NCBI GenBank assembly: GCA_902784865.1
Contig: CACZWL010000023.1
Coordinates: 1 to 32,753, forward strand
Direction of reading: 5' to 3'
Length of the DNA stretch: 32,753 nucleotides
From: an uncultured Bacteroidota bacterium
GTDB taxonomy: Bacteria > Bacteroidota > Bacteroidia > Bacteroidales > P3
Both the position numbers and the translations under genes were made by a program. The notes beneath the pieces were generated by a model. The model was not told the origin of the DNA. It made no database searches and was given only the letters and a program-made list of their open reading frames with translations. This document shows positions 26,158 to 32,753 of this stretch, one piece after another (the stretch's first letter is position 1; each line of letters opens with the position of its first letter).

Positions 26158-26745
26158 AGCCAGCGCCACGGTGCTGAATCCCAGCTCGTTGAGCTGTCCG
26201 TAGTGGTCCATCCAGGTCCAAGGCAGCTGGAAGACGGTGCCCATGCTGACGCGGCAGGCGCGGCGGTTGAGCGGGTCGCAGCAGGTGCGCGTAAGCAACA
26301 CAGCGTCAATACCCAAGGCCGCAGCGGCGCGGAAGATGGCGCCGGTGTTTTCGGAGTTGACCACCCCGTCGAGCACCGCCACGCGGCGCGCCCCGCGGCA
26401 CACCTCCCCCACCCCACGCTCCTGCGGGCGGCGCATGGCGCAAAGGACGCCGCGGCTGAGCTCATAGCCAGTCAGTTGCGCCAGCACAGCACGCTCGGCC
26501 GTGTAGACCGGCACCTCGGCGAACGGCGCCGCCAGCTCGCGCGCCTGCGTATCTATATATTTACGCTCGCAGAGCATCGAGACGGGCACCATGCCGGCGG
26601 CCAGCGCCACGCGGATCACCTTCTCACTCTCGCAGATAAACAGCCCCTCGTCGGGGTGCAGCCGGTTGCGCAGCTGCGCCTCGGTCAGCCGCGCGTAAGG
26701 CGCCAGCTCCTCCCGATCCAGACTCGAAATTACAACAACATTCAT
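25954..26745 (-). CDS. TrmH/SpoU-family RNA 2'-O-methyltransferase
   Basis: 263 residues; transfers a methyl group from SAM to a ribose 2'-OH of rRNA or tRNA; exact target unknown. An N-terminal substrate-binding part (about 1-95) precedes a SPOUT knot domain with the three family motifs: motif 1 VNSENTGAIFRAAAALGIDA, motif 2 IILGTEGDGLS, motif 3 IPMQRGVDSLNVAAAAAV. The start MNVVVISSLDREEL at 26745 is chosen because a promoter box ends five bases before it. Its 3' end overlaps the DUF6266-like ORF by about 200 bp on the other strand. Confidence 0.9.
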   Translation of the reverse strand: MNVVVISSLDREELAPYARLTEAQLRNRLHPDEGLFICESEKVIRVALAAGMVPVSMLCERKYIDTQARELAAPFAEVPVYTAERAVLAQLTGYELSRGVLCAMRRPQERGVGEVCRGARRVAVLDGVVNSENTGAIFRAAAALGIDAVLLTRTCCDPLNRRACRVSMGTVFQLPWTWMDHYGQLNELGFSTVALALTDRSVPIGDPSLRGLDRMAIILGTEGDGLSDSVLRRCDHVARIPMQRGVDSLNVAAAAAVAFYALV

Positions 26746-26749
26746 GCTG

Positions 26750-26782
26750 CAAAGATACGAAAAAAAATCAATCCGCACAAAA
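26750..26782 (-). promoter_or_regulatory. Promoter giving a near-leaderless methyltransferase mRNA
   Basis: On the minus strand TTTTG, a 20-bp spacer and TATCTTTG (26750-26757). Only four bases separate the box from the ATG, so transcription would start at or within a few bases of the start codon. Confidence 0.7.
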
Positions 26783-26829
26783 TAAATCTCGTCGATTCAA
26801 ATATTTTTCGTACCATTGCACCGTAAAAT

Positions 26830-27014
26830 ATGGAGCAGGAACAGGTCATAGAACGCATCAAGGTTAGTAGATTATATTATGCGGTGTTCCATGCAGTCAG
26901 CGCATTGCTGATACATGATGGACATCCTGTCAAATCTCTGCCGACGAACTGTTATCTTCGCTGCAACCTGCCAAAGAAATGATTGACACCATTGCCGAAC
27001 TCGTGAAGAAATAA
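26830..27014 (+). pseudogene. Collapsed HEPN-domain gene
   Basis: An ATG at 26830 opens MEQEQVIERIKVSRLYYAVF, then HAVSALLIHDGHPVKS. The SRLYYAVFHAVSALL core is typical of HEPN proteins, partners of MNT nucleotidyltransferases in toxin-antitoxin pairs. At about 26934-26938 the frame breaks. In another frame the text resumes as ISADELLSSLQPAKEMID, then TIAELVKK and a stop at 27012-27014, which fits the C-terminal helix of the same family. The region between (about 60 residues in complete proteins) is missing, and the N-terminus also looks shortened. No nucleotidyltransferase gene is adjacent. Reading only the first frame gives a 50-residue ORF ending at 26982. Confidence 0.65.
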
Positions 27015-27019
27015 GCAAG

Positions 27020-27027
27020 TATCTTTG
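27020..27027 (+). promoter_or_regulatory. Orphan -7 promoter box
   Basis: TATCTTTG, exact TAnnTTTG match, immediately after the HEPN relic. It is followed by CAGCGTGAAACTAG, a possible GTG start that soon loses any recognisable coding sense. It is probably left over from a deleted gene. Confidence 0.35.
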
Positions 27028-27047
27028 CAGCGTGAAACTAGAGCTAC

Positions 27048-27320
27048 CAGGGCCGTCAAAGCGAGCTCTCCTATTGGAGAACAGGCACAGGGGTGAAGAT
27101 AGATGCCGTTCTGGGTGATGCGGCTGTGGGCATTGAAATAAAATCCACCAATGAGGTGAAGGATAGTCAACTGAAGGGGCTTCGCTCATTCGGCCAGGAC
27201 TATCCAGACGCTAGACTTATAGTCGTCTCTAATGATATGTATAAGAGGAGGAAAGACAATGTTGAGATTTTTCCTGTCAAAGAATTCCTCTCCGACTTGT
27301 GGGCAGGGAAGATTGTATAA
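27048..27320 (+). pseudogene. C-terminal stub of an AAA ATPase with DUF4143-type domain
   Basis: The open frame after a TAG at about 27038 reads SELSYWRTGTGVKIDAVLGD, AAVGIEIKSTNEVKDSQLKG, DYPDARLIVVSND and ends VKEFLSDLWAGKIV. This matches the end of bacterial/archaeal-type ATP-binding proteins whose C-terminal nuclease-like fold carries (S/Y)YWR---G-EVDF and (I/V)EIK. The whole P-loop ATPase part (about 300 residues) is missing. A GTG at 27093 gives a 75-codon ORF, but the homologous text begins before it, so this is a remnant. Confidence 0.65.
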
Positions 27321-27378
27321 ATTCCTATAAATAAAGACATAAGAAAGGCATCCATACAGGCATGCGGAGAAAAAAGCG

Positions 27379-27408
27379 ATTATTCTCCGCAAAAATGCGG
27401 AGAATAAT
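27379..27408. promoter_or_regulatory. 13-bp perfect inverted repeat (operator-like)
   Basis: ATTATTCTCCGCA (27379-27391), AAAA, TGCGGAGAATAAT (27396-27408). A third half-site TGCGGAGAA is at 27363-27371. It sits just before an exact promoter box, as expected for an operator. Confidence 0.6.
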
Positions 27409-27411
27409 TCG

Positions 27412-27419
27412 TATATTTG
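27412..27419 (+). promoter_or_regulatory. Orphan promoter with no gene behind it
   Basis: TATATTTG, exact TAnnTTTG match, four bases after the inverted repeat. Downstream the first ATG reads ATG AAT TGA, so the gene that this controlled is gone. Confidence 0.55.
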
Positions 27420-27544
27420 CCGCATGAATTGAACCGCAAGCCAGCCGGGTGAAGTCATTCCATTTGCCATTTGTCGGTTGTCGCTCGCATCGTCATTATA
27501 TCGTACACGATACAACGTTAAATATACTTAAAATCAGAAAATTA
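27420..27544. other. Gene-free stretch between the orphan promoter and the ferritin-like gene
   Basis: No coding sense on either strand. A small perfect palindrome TATCGT-AC-ACGATA lies near 27497-27511. No RNA gene seen. Confidence 0.3.
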
Positions 27545-27576
27545 TTTTGCCAGTATCAAAAAGGGTTGTACTTTTG
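27545..27576 (+). promoter_or_regulatory. Promoter of the bacterioferritin-like gene
   Basis: TTTTG (27545-27549), 19-bp spacer, TACTTTTG (27569-27576). It gives a leader of about 50 nt. Confidence 0.8.
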
Positions 27577-27633
27577 CATCGCAAACGACATAATTAAAAC
27601 AAGTATAAAACATCCCATAAAGAACTGATAATT

Positions 27634-28095
27634 ATGACAAAAGATGAAGCAATGAAGCAGTTCGCCATGTTCGGCGCTGCCTGGTTTGGAAACAGCAAAC
27701 AGCATTTCGCTTTCTCGGCCTACTGCCGTCTGAACGGCTGGAACAAGCTGGCCGACAAATGGAAAGAGGAAGCCGAAGAGGAGTGGGACGAGGCCGAGGA
27801 GGTGCTCAACCGCCTGGTGGAGCTCGGCTGCAAGCCCGCCGACCTGCAGGAGGCCATGAAGACCATGGAGTTCCCCTTCTACGACGACCCCAAACAGCAG
27901 ATCGAGAGCGACTACAATCCCGACGCTATCCGTCAGATGAGCGAGATGGCCGCCGCCTTCAGCGACGACTACATCACCCAGAAACTGATCTACAAATGGA
28001 TCGAGGGCGAGAAAGACCACATGGCCTGGGAGAAGCAGTACCTCAACTACATCGACAAGCTGGGCTACGAGAACTTCCTTATCGAAATGATGTAA
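27634..28095 (+). CDS. Divergent bacterioferritin-like protein
   Basis: 153 residues, mostly alpha-helical, no signal peptide. The second half matches the bacterioferritin pattern: IYKWIEGEKDHMAWEKQYLN, then YIDKLGYENFL, including a helix-D ExxH. The first half aligns by shape (NSKQHFAFSAYCRLNGW, then ADKWKEEAEEEWDEAEEVLN and RLVELGCKP), but the usual helix-A Glu ligand is absent and the helix-B ExxH has become EEEWDE. It therefore probably keeps the four-helix fold with an altered or incomplete diiron site. It could store or sequester iron, or protect against peroxide. A good promoter lies upstream; the peroxidase gene follows after 62 bp. Confidence 0.6.
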   Translation: MTKDEAMKQFAMFGAAWFGNSKQHFAFSAYCRLNGWNKLADKWKEEAEEEWDEAEEVLNRLVELGCKPADLQEAMKTMEFPFYDDPKQQIESDYNPDAIRQMSEMAAAFSDDYITQKLIYKWIEGEKDHMAWEKQYLNYIDKLGYENFLIEMM

Positions 28096-28157
28096 TGAAG
28101 AAAATTGCAACAAGACTTAGAACCATACGTAAAACCCACTAATCGAAAAACATTGTC

Positions 28158-28697
28158 ATGAAAATCTACGACTTCAAAGCCCTTGCCAGCAATGGCAAAG
28201 AGATTGACTTCAAGGACTTCGAGGGCAAGGTGCTGCTCATCGTCAACACCGCCTCGAAGTGCGGCTTCACGCCCCAGTTCGACGGGCTGGAGAAGCTTAA
28301 CGAGAAATACCGCGACCGCGGGCTGGTGGTCATCGGCTTCCCCTGCAACCAGTTCAAGGAGCAGGACCCCGGCAGCGACAGCGAGATACACGAGTTTTGC
28401 CGCCTGAACTACGGCGTCACCTTCCAGATTATGAAGAAGATCGATGTCAACGGCAAGGATGCGCACCCCATCTTCGAGTACCTGAAGAGCCAGGCACCGA
28501 CGGAGGAATACCACGGCGTTGCCGCCAAGGCAAAGCACGCCCTGCTGAAGACCATCAGCACCAGCGTCGAAGAGGAGAGCGACATCCTGTGGAACTTTAC
28601 CAAATTCCTTGTCTCGCGCGACGGCAGCACGGTGAAGCGCTTCGCCCCCACCACCGAGCCCGCTGATTTCGAGAAAGATGTTGAAGCAATGCTTTAA
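28158..28697 (+). CDS. Glutathione peroxidase-family thiol peroxidase
   Basis: 179 residues, cytoplasmic thioredoxin fold that reduces hydroperoxides, most likely with thioredoxin as the electron donor in bacteria. Visible: peroxidatic Cys35 in NTASKCGFTPQF (Cys rather than selenocysteine), VIGFPCNQFKEQDPG with the catalytic Gln and a second Cys, and ILWNFTKFLVSRDGSTVKRF with the catalytic Trp and Asn. The stop codon is directly followed by the ATG of the MarR gene, so the genes are co-transcribed. It fits a peroxide-stress unit with the regulator. Confidence 0.94.
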   Translation: MKIYDFKALASNGKEIDFKDFEGKVLLIVNTASKCGFTPQFDGLEKLNEKYRDRGLVVIGFPCNQFKEQDPGSDSEIHEFCRLNYGVTFQIMKKIDVNGKDAHPIFEYLKSQAPTEEYHGVAAKAKHALLKTISTSVEEESDILWNFTKFLVSRDGSTVKRFAPTTEPADFEKDVEAML

Positions 28698-29135
28698 ATG
28701 TACGACCAACTGAAGCTTGAGAACCAGCTATGTTTCAGGCTCTACACAGCCTCGCGGCTCATAACGCAGGCCTACCGCCCGCTGCTAGAGCCGCTGGGCT
28801 TGACCTATCCGCAATACATTGTGCTGATGGCGCTATGGGAACGCGACAACCAGCTGGTGGGCGACCTCTGCAGGCGCCTGGTGCTCGACACCAACACCCT
28901 CACCCCACTGCTGCAACGCATGGAGAAACAGGGACTTGTGGTGCGTACACGCGGCATCGCCGATGGACGCCAGACACTGGTGACCCTCAGCAAAAAAGGC
29001 CGAGCCCTCGAGGAGCAGGCCAAGGAGGTGCCGGCTTGCATGGTGAACTCATGGAAATGCAACCCCATTGAACCCGAGCAGCTTATGTCCTTCGTCAGCA
29101 CCCTCGACAACCTTATCAAAACCCTGAAACGATGA
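28698..29135 (+). CDS. MarR-family regulator, OhrR-like
   Basis: 145 residues, winged-helix DNA-binding dimer. The N-terminus LKLENQLCFRLYTASRLI places a Cys at residue 12, matching the redox-sensing Cys of OhrR-type peroxide sensors (LENQLCFALY...). The recognition part DLCRRLVLDTNTLTPLLQRM and the wing RTRGIADGRQTLVTLS are typical. By family analogy it would repress the linked peroxidase until the Cys is oxidised. Zero spacing to the gene before and a 4-base ATGA overlap with the radical SAM gene after. Confidence 0.9.
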   Translation: MYDQLKLENQLCFRLYTASRLITQAYRPLLEPLGLTYPQYIVLMALWERDNQLVGDLCRRLVLDTNTLTPLLQRMEKQGLVVRTRGIADGRQTLVTLSKKGRALEEQAKEVPACMVNSWKCNPIEPEQLMSFVSTLDNLIKTLKR

Positions 29136-30226
29136 CCGACCTCAGCGCCTACATGGCCGAAAGCATCTGCGGCATCATGAAACATGCCTACACCAACGTG
29201 CTCTCCAACCCACGAGAAGCCCGCTTCGTGGCCCGCATGCAACGTGCCTTCCGGCGGTCGGAACGACGCCGCAACGAGATCCTCAAGGACGACGGCCTCG
29301 ACGTGCCGCCATTTCTCATCGCCAGCATCGCCACCGCCTGCAACCTGCAATGCAAAGGCTGCTATGCCCGCAAGAACGGCATCGCCGCCGACCCCGATGC
29401 ACCGCAAAAAGCGACGCTGAAGCCCAACCAATGGCGCACCATCTTCGACGAGGCCGCCGCCCTGGGCGTCAACTTCTGCCTGCTGGCCGGCGGCGAGCCT
29501 TTGACGCGCCGCGACATACTGGACCAGGCCGCTGCCGTGAAAGACATCATCTTCCCCATCTTTACCAACGGCACTATGATAGGTGCGCAGTTTGTCGACT
29601 TCTTCAAGCATCACCTCAACCTGGTACCCGTTATCAGCCTCGAAGGCGATGCATCGGCCACCGACAACCGCCGTGGCCAAGGGGTCTACCAACGCGCCCT
29701 GCTATCTATGCAACTGCTTGCTAACGAAAATCTCTTCTTCGGCACCAGCATCACGGTGACCACCGAGAACATGCACGCCGTCACCGACCATGCTTACTTG
29801 CGACAGCTGCACGACTTGGGCTGCCGGCTGGTATTCTATGTGGAGTATGTCCCCTTCGACGAGACGACAGCCCATCTGGCCTTCGGCTACGAGCACGTAG
29901 CCGAGATGGAACACATCGTTGAGCAACGCCGAGAGCAATTTGCCGACGATATAATCTTCCTCTCATTCCCAGGCGATGAAAAAGCGCTGGACGGCTGTCT
30001 GGCCGCCGGACGCGGCTTCTTCCATATAGGCCCTGACGGCGCCGCCGAGCCATGCCCCTTCTCGCCCTACAGCGACAGCAACGTGGCTATCCTGGGCTTG
30101 CGTCAGGCGTTGCAGTCGCCACTGTTCCGCCGCATACGAAACGCCCGCGCGCTCGGATGGGAGCACACGGGCGGATGCACGCTGTATGAGCACCGCGACG
30201 AGGTGGAGTCCATGCTGAAAACATGA
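29132..30226 (+). CDS. Radical SAM protein of unknown substrate
   Basis: 364 residues. The iron-sulfur motif is CNLQCKGC (Cys70, 74, 77), followed by LLAGGEPLTRRDIL, the SAM-binding GGE region. Later segments include FPIFTNGT and VPVISLEGD. The C-terminal part has three more Cys in GCLAAGRG, EPCPFSPYSDSN and GGCTLYEH, suggesting a second, SPASM-like cluster. The family's reaction is unknown to me. The ATG overlaps the MarR stop, so expression is tied to the peroxide-sensing regulator. No precursor peptide gene is visible nearby, so RiPP maturation is not supported. Confidence 0.88.
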   Translation: MTDLSAYMAESICGIMKHAYTNVLSNPREARFVARMQRAFRRSERRRNEILKDDGLDVPPFLIASIATACNLQCKGCYARKNGIAADPDAPQKATLKPNQWRTIFDEAAALGVNFCLLAGGEPLTRRDILDQAAAVKDIIFPIFTNGTMIGAQFVDFFKHHLNLVPVISLEGDASATDNRRGQGVYQRALLSMQLLANENLFFGTSITVTTENMHAVTDHAYLRQLHDLGCRLVFYVEYVPFDETTAHLAFGYEHVAEMEHIVEQRREQFADDIIFLSFPGDEKALDGCLAAGRGFFHIGPDGAAEPCPFSPYSDSNVAILGLRQALQSPLFRRIRNARALGWEHTGGCTLYEHRDEVESMLKT

Positions 30227-30259
30227 TGCAATCCCCTACCCCGCAGGCAGGCTTCCTAG

Positions 30260-31114
30260 TTATTGTCCCCTAGCCTCTTCGGCCTTGGACAAGACAAGGA
30301 ATTCCTTGGCATAAGGAGTCATCTGAACCTGTGCCGCCAACCACTCGACGGGCACTTCGATCGACTGTATTCCACAGACATAGGGTGCCACCTCGTAAAG
30401 CTGATAGACCATGGTGATGGTGCTGCGTGCGCTGTCGATAAGGAAATCCTGCGGCACAGGCAGGCAACCTTCAGCAACGAACTCCTCGAACAGACAACCA
30501 CGCACTTCCTCATTCACATCTAGCGTGTTCACAGCCTTCAAGATAGCCTCGCCGAGGCGAGTTGTATCCATCAGGTCGTAAAGGTGGAGTATAGTACCTT
30601 TATTGACATCAACATTCACATACTGAACAGAATACATACCATGGGCAGCACCGACGCGGTATATCTCGTCTTCGATGACGAAGGTGGCCAAGTTACCTGA
30701 CACCTCGCACGTGCTCTCCAGATGGCCATAGGTATACTGCAACGTATCGGCAATACTATCAGTCTTGAGTTCAAGCAGTTGAATCTCAGCATCGCCCTCG
30801 TCGTAACCCCAGGTAAGGTAGAGCAGGTGCTCTGCGGCCTCATCGAAGGTGGTCGAGAGGCTATCGCCAAAACAGCGGACAATCAGTTCGCGCTCGGCCT
30901 CAGGGGTGAGCATACCCGTCTTGGGCCATGCTAGGTTATAGCTGTTCTCCAAACCCACGACACTATTGTCGGGGGCCAACTCGTTGCTGCCTAAAACAAC
31001 GAAACAACGGCGTCCCTGATGGGTGTCGAATGCGAAATCCTTTGAGGTTTCTTTCTGCTGGCAGCCTAGTGCCAAAAGGCTCAATAACAGAGCGTAAAAA
31101 GCATTTCTTTTCAT
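30260..31114 (-). CDS. DUF3298-type lipoprotein
   Basis: 284 residues with a lipoprotein signal, KRNAFYALLLSLLALGC (Cys near 18), so membrane-anchored in the periplasm or on the surface. The C-terminal part has the DUF3298/RsiV-like pattern: GAAHGMYSVQYVNVDVNKGT, ILHLYDLM, then TITMVYQLYEVAPYVCGIQS and an IEVPVEWL end. Related domains occur in lysozyme-binding anti-sigma factor RsiV, but no sigma factor is adjacent, so the role is open. The Met at 31114 gives the best signal peptide; Met at 31123 is possible. Its promoter is back-to-back with that of the next gene. Confidence 0.85.
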   Translation of the reverse strand: MKRNAFYALLLSLLALGCQQKETSKDFAFDTHQGRRCFVVLGSNELAPDNSVVGLENSYNLAWPKTGMLTPEAERELIVRCFGDSLSTTFDEAAEHLLYLTWGYDEGDAEIQLLELKTDSIADTLQYTYGHLESTCEVSGNLATFVIEDEIYRVGAAHGMYSVQYVNVDVNKGTILHLYDLMDTTRLGEAILKAVNTLDVNEEVRGCLFEEFVAEGCLPVPQDFLIDSARSTITMVYQLYEVAPYVCGIQSIEVPVEWLAAQVQMTPYAKEFLVLSKAEEARGQ

Positions 31115-31136
31115 AATGTCCATATGTTTGACACTG

Positions 31137-31183
31137 CAAAAATACAAAAAATTTTGTGCTTCGGGAAAAAGTTTGTACTTTTG
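31137..31183. promoter_or_regulatory. Compact divergent promoters
   Basis: Minus: TATTTTTG (31137-31144), 22 bp before the lipoprotein start. Plus: TTTTG (31152-31156), 19-bp spacer, TACTTTTG (31176-31183), for the gene at 31216. The two sets lie within 47 bp and must compete or share regulators. Confidence 0.75.
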
Positions 31184-31215
31184 CATCCACAAACACCACA
31201 AAAAAAACACGCACC

Positions 31216-31989
31216 ATGAAATACCACGAGCAGGAAGAGAAACTCTTTAAGCGCTGGAGCACTCGCGCCCGCAAGCTCCACGACCCCGATATGATTACCA
31301 AGGACGGCCTGCTGAACCGCGGCGAATTGCGCTTCGACGGACTCAACCAAGTACATCGACCCGGCAACGAGGAACAGCTGTGGGAAGATGCCGGCATGCG
31401 GCTGCTCGTGCTCACCAAAGAACTCGACGACGAGGACTGCTGGGATGTGCGCGCCGAGACCGGCCGCGTGCCCACCCCCCACATGACCAACCGCACTGCA
31501 CAGCGCTTCTACCCGAACCTCGAACTATGGGTCTACGGCCTGCTTACAATCCCCGAGCGCAAAGTCATGCCCTTCAGTCGCGCCGACAATCCCACTCGTC
31601 TGCAGGGCTTCTACGAGAACGCTCCCATCGCCCGCGTCAACTGCAAGAAACAGCCCGACACCAAGGCCGCCAGCAACGCCGTGCTGCAGAAATACATGGA
31701 CAACTACGCCGACCTGCTACGCGAACAAATCAACCTTTATGGGGCAGACATCATCCTCTGCCTTGGCGGACAGGGCATTATGGTAGACTTTCTCAGGAAG
31801 CACGTATACAGCGACTTGGAACCTTTCAACGCACACTGCTACTACTCTCAGGAGGCCAACGTACTGGTGGCCAAGCACTACCACCCCAACTACAACGTCT
31901 ACAGCCGCAAAGAAATGTACACCGCCCTTATGCGAGACTACCAGGCCTTCCTTAAGGCCACACCCGACTTCCCATCCTTGCGTAAATAA
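31216..31989 (+). CDS. Conserved protein, possible uracil-DNA-glycosylase fold
   Basis: 257 residues, no signal peptide. I do not recognise the exact family. Features that suggest the UDG superfamily are an early strand MRLLVLTKELDDEDCWD, a middle APIARVNCKKQPDTKA segment, a strand-helix LYGADIILCLGGQGIMVDFL and a late HP motif in VAKHYHPNYNVYSRKEMY. UDG-type enzymes have a late HP/HPS motif and a central 'I-LG' strand. I do not see the typical GQDPYH-like active-site start, so activity is uncertain. The ATG at 31216 is chosen because the promoter box lies at 31176-31183; the longer frame from 31156 would start inside the promoter. Confidence 0.55.
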   Translation: MKYHEQEEKLFKRWSTRARKLHDPDMITKDGLLNRGELRFDGLNQVHRPGNEEQLWEDAGMRLLVLTKELDDEDCWDVRAETGRVPTPHMTNRTAQRFYPNLELWVYGLLTIPERKVMPFSRADNPTRLQGFYENAPIARVNCKKQPDTKAASNAVLQKYMDNYADLLREQINLYGADIILCLGGQGIMVDFLRKHVYSDLEPFNAHCYYSQEANVLVAKHYHPNYNVYSRKEMYTALMRDYQAFLKATPDFPSLRK

Positions 31990-32017
31990 TCCCCTCAACC
32001 AACCAGTTAATCAACAG

Positions 32018-32521
32018 ATGGCTCTAATTAGACCATTTAGAGGAAAATCTCCCCGATGGGGCGAAGGCTGCTACTTCAGCGAGAACGCCACCTTGGTAGG
32101 TGACGTGACAATGGGTTCCCAATGCTCCGTTTGGTTCAACGCCGTGGTGCGTGGCGATGTGGCACCCATCACCATCGGCGACCGCGCCAACGTGCAAGAT
32201 GGCGCCTGCATACACGTAACCCACGAGACAGGTCCGACACATATCGGAAGCGACGTCACCATTGGCCACAATGTGACCGTGCACGCCTGCACAATCCACG
32301 CCGGAGCCCTCATAGGCATGGGTGCCACACTGCTAGACGACTGCGAAGTGGGCGAAGGTGCCATCGTCGCCGCCGGTGCCCTGGTGCTTCAAGGCACAAA
32401 GATTCCTCCCCACGAGATCTGGGGAGGTGTCCCCGCACGTTACATCAAGCCCACAAGCCCTGGCCAGACCGACAATGCTGCCCATTACGTAGAATACGCC
32501 AAAGAATACCTGAAGGGGTAA
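32018..32521 (+). CDS. Gamma-class carbonic anhydrase-like protein (left-handed beta-helix)
   Basis: 167 residues built of hexapeptide repeats: ENATLVGDVTMGSQCSVWFN, AVVRGDVAPITIGDRANVQD, GACIHVTHE, THIGSDVTIGHNVTVHACTI. Three metal-ligand His fit the gamma-CA/YrdA/PaaY pattern: the HVTH region and the two in GHNVTVH. The ending IPPHEIWGGVPARYIKP is typical of the family. Cytoplasmic trimer. Many members bind zinc but lack strong CO2 hydration activity, so 'carbonic anhydrase' is a family label. It lies 28 bp after the previous gene and is probably co-transcribed. Confidence 0.92.
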   Translation: MALIRPFRGKSPRWGEGCYFSENATLVGDVTMGSQCSVWFNAVVRGDVAPITIGDRANVQDGACIHVTHETGPTHIGSDVTIGHNVTVHACTIHAGALIGMGATLLDDCEVGEGAIVAAGALVLQGTKIPPHEIWGGVPARYIKPTSPGQTDNAAHYVEYAKEYLKG

Positions 32522-32623
32522 CCTTGCAACTATTCTACACCTTGCGCAAGTACGGTATTCACAAACCTGAATATCATATCTATACTATACGCTGCATAGT
32601 AGCAATTATAGCCCTGACGGGCA

Positions 32624-32657
32624 ACAAAAAAAAGAGCACCTCTGAAGAGATGCTCTT
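32624..32657 (-). terminator. Terminator after the 5S rRNA
   Basis: Minus strand: AAGAGCATCTC, TTCA, GAGGTGCTCTT (one G-U pair), then a run of T. It lies a few bases past the 3' end of 5S and marks the end of an rRNA operon. Confidence 0.85.
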
Positions 32658-32664
32658 AGAAAGA

Positions 32665-32753
<89 letters not shown>

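Noticed and set aside
29132-30226. Radical SAM gene as a RiPP maturase with a nearby precursor peptide
   Set aside because: No short Cys- or Gly-rich peptide gene, transporter or peptidase lies close by.
32522-32623. Searched for a tRNA or small RNA between the carbonic anhydrase-like gene and the 5S terminator
   Set aside because: No cloverleaf, promoter box or coding sense seen in this about 100-bp stretch.

Overview
The window looks like chromosomal DNA of a fairly GC-rich member of the Bacteroidales. Three things point that way. Two type IX secretion (T9SS) genes, porU and porV, sit together. The promoters repeatedly match the Bacteroidetes -33 TTTTG / -7 TAnnTTTG pattern. The gene families are also typical, including a dihydropteroate synthase/diadenylate cyclase pair, NfeD/FloA, a DUF6266-like protein and a DUF3298-like lipoprotein. 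I cannot name the genus. There is no CRISPR array, intact insertion sequence, prophage or tRNA. The right edge cuts into a 5S rRNA gene on the minus strand, so an rRNA operon lies just beyond the window.

Layout: 95-7696 (-) is one giant exported repeat protein: fibronectin III domains, a glycine-rich repeat belt, InlB-type beta repeats and jelly-roll-like ends. Its leader region holds a duplicated start region and a nine-G tract. 8294-9965 (+) is folP-cdaA. 10051-13164 (+) is a relic HigA-type antitoxin in the leader of an M16 zinc peptidase. 13291-14637 (-) is a MATE transporter. 15065-21835 (+) is a tight run porU, porV, ispF, clpS, nfeD-like, floA, ended by a strong terminator. 22117-25043 (-) is a likely operon of an unknown exported protein, panB and a voltage-gated-type ion channel. 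25360-26745 holds a DUF6266-like gene overlapping tail-to-tail with a TrmH-family RNA methyltransferase. 26.8-27.5 kb is a gene graveyard: a collapsed HEPN gene, the C-terminal stub of an AAA/DUF4143 ATPase, and an orphan promoter-operator. 27634-30226 (+) is a divergent bacterioferritin-like gene, then a very tight glutathione peroxidase / OhrR-like MarR regulator / radical SAM cluster. 30260-32521 holds a lipoprotein divergent from a possible uracil-DNA-glycosylase-fold protein and a gamma-class carbonic anhydrase-like protein.

How the parts work together: PorU and PorV form the surface attachment part of the T9SS, cleaving C-terminal sorting signals and shuttling cargo at the outer membrane. 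The giant protein is a plausible surface or secreted product, but I see no clear T9SS C-terminal domain on it. The GPx-MarR-radical SAM cluster looks like a peroxide-responsive unit with a radical SAM enzyme of unknown substrate. The most unusual material is between genes: a dispersed intergenic repeat in several copies, a 9-bp CTAG tandem repeat, a homopolymer tract that could switch an upstream ORF, and toxin-antitoxin-type relics.
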